DNA of 64,000 nucleotides from NCBI RefSeq assembly GCF_022581195.2, contig NC_061470.1, positions 5,332,001 through 5,396,000 of the forward strand, written 5' to 3'. Position numbers and translations under genes: made by a program. The stretch is from Helicoverpa zea. Its lineage: Eukaryota > Arthropoda > Insecta > Lepidoptera > Noctuidae. This document shows positions 36,480 through 49,141 of this stretch, in pieces. Under the pieces are notes generated by a model that did not search any database, was not told the DNA's origin, and worked only from the letters and a program-made list of their open reading frames with translations. The first letter of the stretch is position 1. Every line of letters starts with the position of its first letter.

Positions 36480-38040
36480 TCAAAGGTAGGGGTACCACAG
36501 TAGAACACGGAACGACCCTTGTAAATCAACCAATTGAGTTGCCAAATCCGTTCCGAGTTCTACTCAAAGTCACTTCGGATCCCTTCGCTGTGGGTCTGAT
36601 GAATCGGAAGGGTGAATGGGAATCAACTTTAATGATTGATTAACTTTCGTGTCCAGATGTTTGAAAAAGTTTTTCTTAATTTGGTAGCTGTTGTGTAAAA
36701 GTACTCGTGAATATAAATTGAGTGGAAGTTAATCCCTTACAAGTGGGGAAATCTATAGAAAAATATGATGGTCATTAGATTTTGAGAGTGACGGTATCTT
36801 GTAATCGATATTACATGAATGCTTTTAATAATAATTCACATATAATTGAGTAGGTACTTTTTAGGATTCCGTTTGCAAAAGAAATAATACGGAATCCTTA
36901 TAAATTACTTTTTTATTAAATTGATTAAATAAAAATTATTTCTTGGTAGGTAGATCGATATTAAGACTAAACTAACGATAAATAAATATATCATCTACCA
37001 ATCCGTAATCGATCCATTGGCTTAGCAACACCCTTTTAATCCAAAATAATCAGTATGCGTCCCAAATCCTCCCAAAATACGGCAAAAACATATTGAATTG
37101 AACAAAACTATCAGTTGAACCATTTCACAAGGGTTTTAATAATGTTATTATTTCGCAGATAATCGTTACCGAATGTAATGTATTGGAAAATTTCATTGTC
37201 TGCGTGAATGAGGTTTATATGCGTTCATCTGATTTTATTTCACCTGGCTTTGGGTTCATGTGAAAGGATTTTATTGTTTGCAGGAATTATCCGGGTTTTT
37301 AATACTTAGCACTATAGTTTCATTCAATAAAGTGTTTTGATACTTTTTTTTTAACTTTGGTCGTTTTGTTAACTTTGGTAAGATGATAAATATAAATTGC
37401 TGTGTGAATTGTAAAGGATGAGTTTGTTAATGAAACTTTGACAATAAACTACGGAACATAATAATTAGAAACTGAATAGTCTAATCACACTTAAATTATT
37501 TAACTATTTTATGTGATTGTACTTTATTTTATTTATTTATTCAGGCAAACCAACAGCATATTTTTACAAAACAAGTATAGTTGTTTAGTTTCATACGTAC
37601 GTGTTTACAGCGTAAATATCTCACTAACAGCTTTGCACACCATTTACAATGACTTACAGAGAATAATACCTATTTACAACATTACTGTTTTTACAATATC
37701 ATCTTCAATAATCCAAATACGCTATAAACATACATAGGTAAAGACATTCTTGCAAAAATACAAAACGTGACAAAAACTCAGATCCAAGACAAACAAGATA
37801 CCCACAATATCGGTGACGTTCTTCCAAAGTTAAACCTTTCAGTATTCAACAGGCGTAGCGCATGAATATGGACGAGCCTCGTAGCCGTCGTAGGCTCGTA
37901 GCCCGTAGCACGTAGCAAAAGGAAGTTTTAGACGTGAGAGAATAGATGTACGGTTGAAAGTGCATGGGTTGTAAAATCTGCATTTATTTTAAGATACAAT
38001 TTTGGTTACGTTGTTTTAGTTGGAGAAAATATTATTTATT
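36480..38040. other. Intronic DNA, no gene seen
   Basis: No gene. The tttatttatttattcaggca block near 37530 resembles a LINE 3' end but is too short to assign. Confidence 0.4.
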
Positions 38041-38045
38041 TACAT

Positions 38046-38255
38046 ATACTAATACCGCCCACGGCTTCGCCCGCGTGGTGTACCGATTTAAAGCAACCTA
38101 TGTGTTAATCCAAGGTATCACATACCTATATACCACACCAAATTTCAACCAATCCGTCCAGCCGTTTTTGCGTGAAAGAATGGCAAACATACATCCATAC
38201 ATTCTCACAAACTTTCACATTTATAATATTAGTAGGATTATAATATTAGTAGGCG
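38046..38255 (-). repeat. Helitron-like repeat, minus-strand copy
   Basis: Read on the minus strand it begins tcctactaatattataaatg and continues with cttcaccattc-like, cacgcaaaaacggctgg and ggattaacacatagg blocks. It ends gcgggcgaagccgtgggcgg. This is the same layout as the 39333-39615 element, in reverse. The 5' end tactaatattat appears twice (38225-38255), a small duplication. Confidence 0.55.
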
Positions 38256-38259
38256 TAGT

Positions 38260-39330
38260 TTAAAAATATTAAATTGTATTAGAGCTAAATATTAAATTAC
38301 TTCGTTTGGGTGTCCATAAAGAGTCTATTGTAGCCATTACGATCTCAGTGTCCCATCATTTCCAAGAATTATCATATTCATTGAAAGAAAAAGAATATTT
38401 TGGCCCACAGCATTTACATGTCTACGCCCACAAAACTCCCCCTTAATACTTAAGGGTAAAACACGACAATACGAAAATTAAATTTTTAAAAGCCATTGTC
38501 GCATTTACAATTCAAATAAATCTTTTGTTGACGTACTTACGAGATAAAATGCTTTGTTTTTTTTTTTCTATTTTTTTCTTTGATCCCATTGATATTGTTC
38601 CTTTGAGTTGTCGGCGTTTTTTAAGAACGTTTGTAGGATAAGAACAAAAACCAGTCAAGTGCAAATTTTTCTTACTTGAACCTTAAATGGCGTTTAGTAA
38701 TGTGATGACAAAAGCATTCTTGTGTGCTAACACTGCGGTCGTTTACAAGCAAATAATCTCATTATGTTTTAACGATGTTGTTAACTGACTTTATGTTGGA
38801 GATCAAAGTATGCGGTGTACCATTCTTTCTAAATGTTAACTTCGTAGGAAAATGTGTAAGTTTATTTATATTATGTAGATGTTCTGTTCCCGCATTGATA
38901 TTATGGCTTTTTATTATTTTTCCAGTGAAAATGTTCATAACCTTAGTAGGTATAGAAGTGAATTATCTATTTGAATTACGAAAATATTTCCAAATAAAAC
39001 TAAATTACAGACATTATTCATCACATCTTAAACGTAATCTTATTCGGGCGGTCTAAAGTGAAGAAGATTTTAGTTTCAGTAGACAAGAGATGCATCCCAA
39101 ACTATATGGGTATTTTATACAGTTTCATTAAGGGTGATATTTTCGCTTTATAGCTGGGTATTTGGGCTCATGCAATGCAATGTTCGTCGTTTGTTTTCAT
39201 GCCCTTTCTGCGAACTAATCCGGGTAATGGTCGACTTGATATGTGAGACGAGTTTTTAGAAACTGAGCCATTAGTGGAGTTAGATTTCGTATTATAGTTA
39301 GGTATAGTTAAGTTTGTAGAAGGATATTGT
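38260..39330. other. Intronic DNA, no gene seen
   Basis: A 93-codon frame at 38775-39056 is hydrophobic by composition. It has no start context, splice sites or domain that would support a gene. Confidence 0.4.
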
Positions 39331-39332
39331 AA

Positions 39333-39615
39333 TCCTAACTAATATTATAAATGAGAAAGTAACTCTGTCTGTCTGTCTTTCTGTCTGTCTGTCTGTCTGT
39401 CTGTCTTTTCTTCACGCCTAAACTACTGAATCGATTTGTGTGAAATTTGGTACAGATATAGTTTTAAACTTGAGAAAGGACATAGGATAGTTTTTATTAC
39501 AAAAAAAAATATAAAAATAAAATTTATTCCGGACATATAGCGCCACCTATTGGTCAAACCAAAAATCTACCGGAAGTTACTATTCCACGCGAAAGAAGTC
39601 GCGGGCAAAAGCTAG
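39333..39615 (+). mobile_element. Helitron-like non-autonomous element
   Basis: It begins TC (tcctaactaatattataaat) and ends CTAG (gcgggcaaaagctag). It is inserted between A (39332) and T (39616) and has no target duplication, which together are the Helitron hallmarks. A short hairpin (ccacgcg with cgcggg) lies about 10 bp before the 3' end, as expected. Inside is a (GTCT)n tract at about 39364-39407. It is 283 bp long with no Rep/helicase coding, so it depends on an autonomous partner. Confidence 0.7.
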
Positions 39616-39659
39616 TTGTTAATAAGTGTGTTATAAAAATGTTATTGTTGCTTAAACGT

Positions 39660-39860
39660 TGGCGTATTTCAACCAGCAGTTCCATCCGCTTCCCATGGAA
39701 ATACTTCACACGACCAGATAAAAAGTAACTTGGTCTAATCTCGGTAGATAAATATCTAATACTGAGATAGTTTTTCGAATCGGTTTAGTGGTTCCTGGGA
39801 TAAGCGCGTTGAAGCAAACAAACAAACTCTTCAGCTTGATAATATTAGTATCTATAGATG
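39660..39860 (-). repeat. Helitron-like repeat, second minus-strand family member
   Basis: On the minus strand it starts tactaatattatcaagctg and has gtttgtttgtttgcttcaac and cactaaaccgattcg. It is similar in layout to the copy at 20438-20650. Confidence 0.5.
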
Positions 39861-39861
39861 A

Positions 39862-42095
39862 AAATATGAATAAAAATTGCGAATAATCGATGAAAGCCTT
39901 TTTAAGATTTGGTTTTATAAATCCTACTTTTCAAGTTGCAAAAATTAATATTGAATAAACCAGGAGTGATAGAGTAAATAGAATATGAGAGAAAAGCAAA
40001 TAATGGACCAAAGCTTTTCCGAGTGTTGTTCATATAGAACGACTGATTCTTTGTAAAGACTTGAAGTGGGGAAAAGGACGGTTCAAGTGTCAGTTCGTAG
40101 TGTTTGAAAAGATAATGTTTGCTTGAAGTTTCTCAAACTACGAATTTTGTTGCTTCAGTTGATTCTTTGTTGTGATAATGAATTAATGATTAAAATAAAA
40201 CTATGTAAGAACAAAAATAACCAAAATAAATTGACTTCTGAAATCACAGAAAAGCGAAACTTTAATCTCTTACATCTTAGCTTTAGGAGTCGATGTTTTG
40301 AATTCTATGCTACATTTATTGTATCATCGACTCCTATCGGGAGTCGGAAAAAAACTATCATCACCTTGAAAGTTTTTTCTAACTACATTTTCTTCTGTGA
40401 TGTTTCTCTACTGTGAATCTAGTTCCTACCACGTCCTCGCCTCGTTTTCCTACCATATCTGCATATTAAAATTTCACGAGCCAACTAACGGTGTATTAAG
40501 TATCACCGTTATCTGTATCGTAAAAGAACAAACTGGCTATATTCACACTTAATTTAACCTATGGGTATGGTTCGTAATATTTGAAAAGTATTGATATCGA
40601 TCATCACAATGTATTTTGTAGGTACCCTTCACAGAAGACCGGATTTTTTAAATCCAATTCTATCTATTCCCGAGTAGTTAAATAATGTTATTTTAAACAA
40701 CCAAATGTTTTTGTTATTTTATTACTTTTCAAATATCCATATTCATACAGGGTCTTCATAGACAAGGTTATAACAAGAACCTGATTTATAAAACGATGTC
40801 TGACTAAAATTCGTTCCTAGAAAAAATAACCTTTTTATTATATTCCCAACCTTTTCAGTACCCAATAGTTTTGAATTTTAATCCAATGTAGGTATATTCT
40901 TAGAAATAAGGTCTTTGCTATGCCAATTTTGACTGACAGTTATAATTTATCATGATTATTTTATTAAGGTTTTTTGGGGCATGTTGTAATCGGTTTTATT
41001 TGGCTTAAAATAAAATCTTAAAAATTGAATCCTGAACGGTCCTGAAACTTTTAAATTCCTCAATTAATCACCAATTCTTTGGTGTTGTTTACCTAAAAAC
41101 GTATCCTTTATTTACTCAACTACGGTTTAAACTTCCTTTCTCAAAGCCCGGCTCCTAATTATTCAAGTTAATTGAAGTTTCGTCGGGACCCCAATCTCGC
41201 TCGAAGAGTTATACGCCCTTTCGGACCCTAATTCGTTTCTAAATTAAAAAATACTTGGGAAATTAAACCCTGTTTTGTATGGCAGGTATATTTGTTGATG
41301 TCATTACAAAACATGGCGTTAGTACAAAATGTGGCTACATGTTTTATTTTATGATGTTTTTGCTTTTCGTGTAATTTTTTTGGGGACATTATTTTGATTG
41401 ATGGTGCATGTTCCATGTTTATATGATTACACGTATGTGATTGAATATTTTTTTTTGGTTAATTGCTGGACGTGTACGGTTTAATGTTGGGGATATCGTC
41501 TGGAATGAAAAATGGGATGAGCTTGTATGTTAGGTTAATTTATATCACATGTATGTTAGGTGAATTATGTATTTGGTAATTAGGTATTTGTTGATTTTTT
41601 GCACACATTTTGCACCTGTTTCGAATATTAGCTTCACTTGTAACTAACTATGTATGTAAGAAAATTTTGGAATCTTAATTTGACCCACTTCCCGGTCTTC
41701 GAATAGGATAAAATTTTACAAACGCTCTGAGTTCTAATGACATTGCATGACTAGCTAAGAAACGAAGCGTGTTTTTTAGATTTTTTTACTATATTTTGAG
41801 TCTGTAAATCTGATAATATTTTCAAACATGGAGCCATAGTTAAGTGTTATCATCATAAAATAGTGAAGGCTTAAAGGTTGCCTACCGTTAGCACGTTATG
41901 TGTCATGTAGTTTCATGCGGAAATGATTTACTTTGCTCACCGTAGCAACATGCTTTGTTACACTAGGGGCGGCTGTATATACCTATGTACCTTCCTACTC
42001 ATATTACATAGGTAGGTATTATATTACAGGTCATGACCGCATCATTGTCTTCCTAGTCTACGTAACTACAATGTAAAGGAGCAAAAATATTAAAT
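39862..42095. other. Intronic DNA, no gene seen
   Basis: A 97-codon frame at 40123-40416 has no supporting features. The sequence cgactcctatcgggagtcgg near 40328 is a short palindrome. Nothing else stands out. Confidence 0.4.
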
Positions 42096-42099
42096 TAGT

Positions 42100-42176
42100 T
42101 TTTTTGTGAAGTATCCATTTCCCGAGCCTTTTCCCAACTATCTTGGGCTCGGCTTCCAGGCTTTTTTGTGAAGTAT
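42100..42176 (-). mobile_element. 47-bp SINE 3' fragment with 15-bp target duplication
   Basis: The insert 42115-42161 is the reverse complement of the SINE 3' end (cccgagccttttcccaacta...). It is flanked by perfect 15-bp direct repeats ttttttgtgaagtat at 42100-42114 and 42162-42176. This is an extremely 5'-truncated retroposition event. Confidence 0.8.
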
Positions 42177-42179
42177 ATT

Positions 42180-43470
42180 GTTTTTGTATAGGCTCACCTC
42201 ATTTAGGATAAACTCTGCAACGGTTGATGTATATTTAGATAAATTATTTCCTAATACTTATTCATACTTTTACTACAGTTCATTTTTATTCCAAGTTCCA
42301 TTGTTTTTATTCGTCTCGTGGATTCGGGAAGAACGCATCTCATTATAACAATACCAATGTTACAACCCTCTCAGTAAGACATCATTTCGCCTTTCTTTAA
42401 CAAAAGCTCTCTTCATAAGCATTAAGTGTAGCTCGTTTAGTTTCAACAAAACATTCCGACAACAAGACAAACATTCTCCCCATTAAGTCGAAACATTCTC
42501 TTCTAATTAAAAGGCTTTAATCTTGAGGCCCGAAACGGAACATGCCCAAAGACATCACTTAGGCGCACAGACGAACGACTAATCGCTGCGACTTGCGATT
42601 TTGTGGAACATATTAACTGGTTGCCAATTTGTAGTTTCTTGCATTTACTAACTTATAAAGGTGATTATATCGTTGAACATCCAGACAAACAAACTTATCT
42701 GATTTGAAGACAATATTTCAGTGTTAGGTCAGCTATAAGGCAACTTTTTATTCTGTTATGCAAAATAATTCTAACAGCGTGTTAGTGACAGGTAGACTAA
42801 AACACCTCAAGAATAATATACGATAAGCTGAATTTTTAAACGGAGACATGCACAAAGTATATTAAGTTAAAGATAAGAATAAAAATCGCATGAACCATTC
42901 TTTGAAAACAGACCGTTATCTCTTTCAACAGTTGTCGTACAAAATCTCTGTGTACAATTGCCCGCATGCAACTTTGGACCTTATTTACATTGCTAATTGT
43001 CGAGTGTCGTTTTAATGCAATCTCTTATTCAAATCCTTGTCTGTTCCGTTAGATAAATGGGAAAGCTAATGAAGTACGTGGATTGATGGCAAAGTAGGGA
43101 GTAATTTGAACATTTAGATTAAGGGGATTCAAACTTTTTTAGGCGGACTTGCACAGTTTACTCACACAATTACAGCTGCCTACGCGTAATTTAATACGTG
43201 ATTCTGACTTTGTTAACTTTCAACGAGGTAATGATATTTCTCTGCACAATTGATGTACCAAGTTAAATTATGGGATGTTTTGCATCAAAAATCTTGAGTC
43301 AAATCAATCTAGAGTCAAAACTGAATCCACTATAAAACATACATATCATTTTATATTAAGGCGACATACTACAAACATTTTTCGCGAACAGAATTTTTTT
43401 ACGTGAGTTCACAGCTAGAGAACAACGCTCTAATGTTCGCTCACAAAGGTTGTAATTTTGCGGACACTTA
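42180..43470. other. Intronic DNA, no gene seen
   Basis: No gene or definable repeat. Confidence 0.4.
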
Positions 43471-43472
43471 TA

Positions 43473-46128
43473 CAGGGTGTTTGGCGCATGGACCGACAAA
43501 AATTTTTGGGGGATTCGTGAGGCCATGTACTAGTTTTCACTCATAGACCCAATGTCCTATATGTCACTGTATTCGAGATACGATTTTTTTTGTTTGTTTT
43601 TAAAAATTACCGGAACTATCACCTTTAAAACGCTATAACTTTTCAGTCTGTTGTCGAATTTACACCAAATCACTTTCATTGCGTTCTCTGATGTATTATT
43701 ATTCCAAATAAAACATAAATTCATAGCACTAGATGGAAAAAAAATACTTGTTGAGCTTCCAAACTCTTAAAAATGAAAAAACGTATGAAAAATGTCAAAT
43801 TCAAAATTAATTATAAAAAAAAGTAAAAGCTTTTATGAACTTCGTTTAATAAAAAAAAATTGCCTACTTAATACCCTTTCCAACGATATGCCACATGGGT
43901 GTGAAATCATTAATAATGTCGTCAAAATCAGAGCAGGAACGAACACGCACTCTAACGTCTCTAACAACGAACCCGTTTGATAGAACAATGGTAAGCAGGT
44001 AATTGGCAGGTAAACTGCCTGTCTCTTTCTTACGCATGAAAAATATCTCTTGTCTTTGTCTATCATTGGGTTGGAGTTTGTTATGTGATCCTTGTTTAGT
44101 CGAGATTTGACTATCTCTGCTATCGGAAGTGTCCGTGTATTTCACGTTTTCCTATTTCGTTGTTTTTTGTTAAAGTTTGTTTTTGTTAAGTTTTGTTTGT
44201 TGAACTTTTCTGTTAAACTGTTGGTGTATTCACCGTGCTTGTTACAATGCCTAACTTCAGCAACGAAGAGTATGCTGACATGTTGTTGGCATATGGCAGC
44301 GCTAATTGTAACGCTCGTGAAGCGCGTAGAATTTACCAGCAGCGTTATCCTAACCGGCGTATACCACACCACGAGACGTTTGCTACAACCTATCGACGTC
44401 TGAGGGAGACTGGAAACATAAATTTCCAAGAGCCTCGCGTTAATGTGAGGCAACATAATGTTGTAATTGATGAAAGCATTTTGCAAGCTTTTGATGAGGA
44501 TCCAACGACAAGTATTCGAGTTGTAGCTGAAAGACTTCACTTGTCGGTTTGGAAAGTTTGGTCAGTTCTTCGGGAAAATGGAAAGCATGCGTATCACTAC
44601 ACTTCTGTTCAAGGTACGTTAAGTACTTTATTTATTTTATCAGGCGAAATCGTAAAACTAAATTTTGAACCAGTTATCTTCGACCTTATTGTGCTGAAAT
44701 TTTGCACCCAAAAAACTTGTATTTTAAAATGGTTTTAACCATACACTTATTTTAAACGTTTACAAATATCCTTGTAGCTTTACTGGTTCGTTTTTCAAAT
44801 AAATACCTAGTAACTTTTATTTTTTCTAATTTTATCTTTTAAATTTATGTTAGTTTTTGCCATTCAAAAAGTGAATTTTTACCAGTCTTTAATGGATTGT
44901 TCTAGGTCTCATAGATGATGATCACAGGAGACGGCTCGATTTTTGCCGATTTATGATGCATACGGACGTAGATGATACAAATTTTTTAAAAAGAATTTTG
45001 TGGACTGATGAATCCAATTTTAATCACGAGGGAATTGTGAATCTCCACAACCTTCACCATTGGGCGCAAAAAAGACAAAATCCCCGCAAGAAAAGACAAA
45101 GTTCCTTTCAAACTAAGTTTAGTGTAAACGTTTGGGCGGGGTTTATTGGAAGACACCTGATCGGTCCACATTTCTTACCAGAGCGCCTGACCGGAGAAAA
45201 TTATTTGAATTTTTTACTCGAAGATTTACCTGAATTGGTATTACCAGTATTAGATGGAGAACCAATTATTTTCCAAAATGATGGCTGTCCAGCACATTAC
45301 CAGCGAGACGTGCGAGAACATTTGGACAACTGTTTTCCAAATTCATGGATCGGAAGAGGCGGCCCAATTCCTTGGCCTGCACGTTCACCAGACCTGACGC
45401 CCTTGGATTTTTATGTCTGGGGCCGTGCAAAAGAAATTGTGTATGCGACTGAAGTACCCACAAGAGAAATTTTAATCGAAAGAATAAATTGCGCCTTTGA
45501 AATTATGAAAGCAGAAATGCGACTGAGGACGACGACTGTAGAAATTAGAAAAAGATGCCGTGCATGCATTCGCAACAGAGGCAGTCATTTTGAACATAAT
45601 TTATAACTTAAATTTAATTAAAACATTTTTGTGTTTTCATTACCCTGGCACTGGTTAATGTGTACCTTTAGGTTTGTGACGACATTATTAATGATTTCAC
45701 ACCCATGTGGCATATCGTTGGAAAGGGTATTAAGTAGGCATTTTTTTTTTATTAAATGAAGTTCATAAAAGCTTTTACTTTTTTTTATAATTAATTTTGA
45801 ATTTGACATTTTTCATACGTTTTTTCATTTTTAAGACTTTGGAAGCTCAACAAGTATTTTTTTTCCATCTAGTGCTATGAATTTATGTTTTATTTGGAAT
45901 AATAATACATCAGAGAACGCAATGAAAGTGATTTGGTGTAAATTCGACAACAGACTGAAAAGTTATAGCGTTTTAAAGGTGATAGTTCCGGTAATTTTTA
46001 AAAACAAACAAAAAAAATCGTATCTCGAATACAGTGACATATAGGACATTGGGTCTATGAGTGAAAACTAGTACATGGCCTCACGAATCCCCCAAAAAAT
46101 TGTGTCGGTCCATGCGCCAAACACCCTG
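43473..46128 (+). mobile_element. Intact mariner-like DNA transposon (DUF4817/DDE_3 type) with 452-bp inverted repeats
   Basis: The element is 2,656 bp and is bounded by TA on both sides (43471-43472 and 46129-46130), the IS630/Tc1/mariner target duplication. Its termini are cagggtgtttggcgcatgg and the inverse. The inverted repeats run 43473-43924 and 45677-46128, 452 bp each. By eye I count about five mismatches, i.e. about 99% identity, so the insertion is young. Between them lies one split transposase gene with no disabling mutation. Long inverted repeats and an intron are unusual for mariner-type elements, which typically have short ends and a single open frame. Confidence 0.92.
44247..45606 (+). 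CDS. Mariner-like transposase, two exons (44247-44613, 44906-45606)
   Basis: Joining the exons gives about 355 residues with no stop. The exon 1 donor is tcaag|gtacgt and the exon 2 acceptor is gttctag|gtctc. The 292-bp intron interrupts codon phase 1 and the join reads VQGLIDDDHRRR. Residues 1-60 (NEEYADMLLAYGSANCNARE..) match the DUF4817 helix-turn-helix seen in insect proteins. Residues about 75-112 form a second helix-turn-helix. The DDE_3 core has Asp157 (WTDES), Asp248 (QNDGCPAHY) and Asp290 (LTPLDFYVWG). The last spacing is 41 residues, giving a DD41D layout. An alternative in-frame ATG at 44235 would add four residues. It should catalyse cut-and-paste transposition in the nucleus at TA sites. 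Confidence 0.9.
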
Positions 46129-46130
46129 TA

Positions 46131-48470
46131 TATTCGCACGCAATTCACACACATCGTCGACATCGGTGGAATCTCGCCTTCTGCTTAAATTAGAGCAGTA
46201 AGCTTCAACGCAAAGTTACGTTCGATACGAAAGACCTTTAGACCGACGTGTTACACAGCTTCTGAGAAGGCACCTAATTTCGGACACGGAATTTGGCAAG
46301 TCCTCAGAAAGCTACAAATTATTGTGTAACTAAAGTACAATTTAACTTGCGGTAAAGCTCGACGAATTAACTAAGTCTGGAGGTGATCTATTTATAGGAT
46401 ATACAAAATATAATTATGTACTTGTTTAACAGCTATTAAGATTTCTATGGATAGGTTCTCCTCTTTTATGGGAAATCGAATGGTTTATTGAACTTTTTCT
46501 TCATAATTTGAAATAAATTTTATAAAACAGACCTGCTCATCAAACATATCACTGCACCACAATAGTCTTAAAAATAGTCAAAGTTTCCGTAAAAAGAAGC
46601 AGAAAATCCAATTTCCCACTTCTATACGTTGATTTACACTGTAAATATTGAAAACATCATTACTATCCTCATAATTAATTATTACTGTATTCGTGTTCAT
46701 TAATCCTATTGTTAGCATAACCTCATGTATCATTAGTAATATTATATCAATTAATTTGCTAAGCAAACACCTTGCCATTACTACGTTAATAGACTCTGAA
46801 GAGCATAGGTTGCAAACACTAAGTCTTAGAGATCAAACACTTGATTATTGATAGATATCCGAATAATTAATGTAAGTTGTACTTGAGTTAGTTTGTTGTT
46901 TATTATGCTAATTTATGTACCTATTTATTGTTATTAAAAATCCTTACAGAATTGTGAAAAAAAACAGTACTAATTAAGTCATTACAGTAGGTAGGTACTT
47001 CTATAATGGCTGTCATTATCGAAGTTTCATATAGGATATAATAGGAAAAATCACAATTATTTTTTACTGTTTTCATGTATCGTGTTGCCTACGCTCTTCT
47101 ATTTACTCTTCTATCTTCTATTTTGAACAACTCTATTCCCTAAGAGCAAAAATAATAAAAAAAAAACAACTTAGAGTTTCTAGCCCAAATCTGACTTATC
47201 AACTAACAATATGTTCCAAATAAATCGAAGCAAACAAAGACATATATATATCTTAGGAATAATAAACTAATACTGATAGGTAATATCCGATAGCCGACTG
47301 AATCTAGAGCCAATAATAGTAACAGGATCGGATAGCATTGTAGCATTGTCTGCCGAATGGGTCCTTTGTCCCCTGCTGATGGAGTGAGATGATAAAATTA
47401 CGAACAAGACAAGACAAGCTACATTATGGAATAGATGGTGTTTAGTGATTAGTTACCATTAGCTTTAACGGCAAAGGCTATTTAGTTTGATGTTAATCTT
47501 ACATTTTTACTGTTGAACTGTGGTTAATCAATCAAATCAAATTATCAATAGAAAATTAGCAGTCGAAAATTACAGATGTCTTGTCCTGTACAGATGCAAA
47601 GAATTGGGGTCTAATCTGATCTTTTAACTTTCATATAAAAGATATCGTTGGTGTTGACAATTTAAACAAAGTTAACATGTAAATCTAGATATCAAAACCG
47701 CCGAGTTAAAGATCTGTAAACAAAAATATACAACAAGTAAAGACACGAAGTAAAATGTTCCACCCGAAGCCAAACACGACGCTCTAAACGTTACTTCCAA
47801 TTTACATCGCATTGAAGCAATAAATCGCTCCTGAAGGCTAGGCCACGAAATTGAGTAATCGAAAATGCAGTCCAAACGACCGACTCAGGTATTCCGTCGT
47901 CTACCAATGTCAATAAATTCGCAATAGACACCCGCCGACGTAGTCCCACTCGTTCATGATAAATAGCCTCTTAAGGCCATTTTATAGGCCATTACCCCGC
48001 TCCGTACTCGTGTTCGAACATTCTAGAGCCTCGTAACGACATTTTTGAATATATTGCTTATTTAATAATGTAAAATTGTTTTATGACGATAAATCTTTGT
48101 TGTGATTTGTGAGTTCAAGTCAAGGGCCTACTCAATGGCGCAGCAAATTGGTGCTTTACGTGGCCTGAGTATCAAATGGGAGCCTTAAAGCTTGTTATAT
48201 AGCTCCTAATTTATTGCTTGGCTGTATTGGTAAAGCCTTTTACCGTGCAATCACTCGATTTAAAGGAGTTATTTGATGGTCTGTCTAAGTGGGTGATTCG
48301 TACCATTTCAATGACTTGATTGCTGAATGTTGAATTGAAAGAAAATTATTATGAACACCATGAATATGCTTCAGTACTAATACTATTTCTTTAATAGAAC
48401 ACTGTTTTGCGGTTCAAAGTAAAATAAAAAAGGAAAAATATTTCGCAGGTTCCAGTTCCTTAAAAGTAAA
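46131..48470. other. Intronic DNA, no gene seen
   Basis: A+T-rich sequence without definable repeats. Short open frames are not supported. Confidence 0.4.
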
Positions 48471-49141
48471 CTAAAACCCCAGTCTAGACGAAGTCGTTGA
48501 GAAACCCGAGTGCTAAGTTCCAACTTTGCAACTCGACGCGTGGACTCGATTCGGTAACGACTGCAAGTGACTTACCGTAAGCCACTGTAGGTACCGTACC
48601 GTACACAATATAGTACGGTATATAGTACACTATTAACCACAGTGTGTGGTGTTAAAGTTGTCGGAAACAGGTGTCCGACAGGAATCCTGTTCAATTTCGA
48701 TTCGTCGATTCGTTCGCTCGACTCGTTCGTGTGTGCATTACTACTTACGCTCTCCGTCTTTAAAATTCATAGAAGAAGTCTATAGTGTACTTATATGGAC
48801 AAAAGTTACATAAGTTTAAAGCTCGATCAAAGTTCTGTGCTCTGTGATATTGTTCAATTAAATCGAAAGCGGATTACGAAGATATCGCTGTTTTTAGTGA
48901 TACCGAAATCTAATAAACAGTGATCAGCTGCTTGTGACAGGTGAGTCATCGCGCGCGCCGTCCAGTCTACCGGTCACACTATCGCTGTCGCCGCCGCTTC
49001 CATACGTACGGCCTATTGCTGCGCTGCTTGCTCACATATCACGCACCGCCACTCACTCGGCGCATGTACTCGCCGTGCTGCTTGCTAGCTGAGTCACTGC
49101 CTTTGTTCACGAACGCTAACGTTGTTTTGCGATAATTCAAA

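Noticed and set aside
36099..36485. Possible 8-bp target duplication around the cagggccgg element
   Set aside because: The flanking octamers gttgagag and actcaaag are not direct repeats, so the hAT assignment rests on the termini only.
39364..39407. Regular short repeats that could suggest a CRISPR-like array
   Set aside because: They are a simple GTCT tetranucleotide tract without spacers, in a eukaryotic genome.
43792..44145. Short open frames starting MSNSKLIIKKSKSFYEL
   Set aside because: The same frame appears again at 45618-45809 on the other strand because it lies in the inverted repeats of the mariner-like element. The frame is not conserved as a protein.
48941..49135. 64-codon frame in the LINE 5' UTR, preceded by a strong donor-like caggtgagtc
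   Set aside because: The frame has Arg/His-rich composition and no homology that I recognise. A donor sequence alone is insufficient to call an exon.
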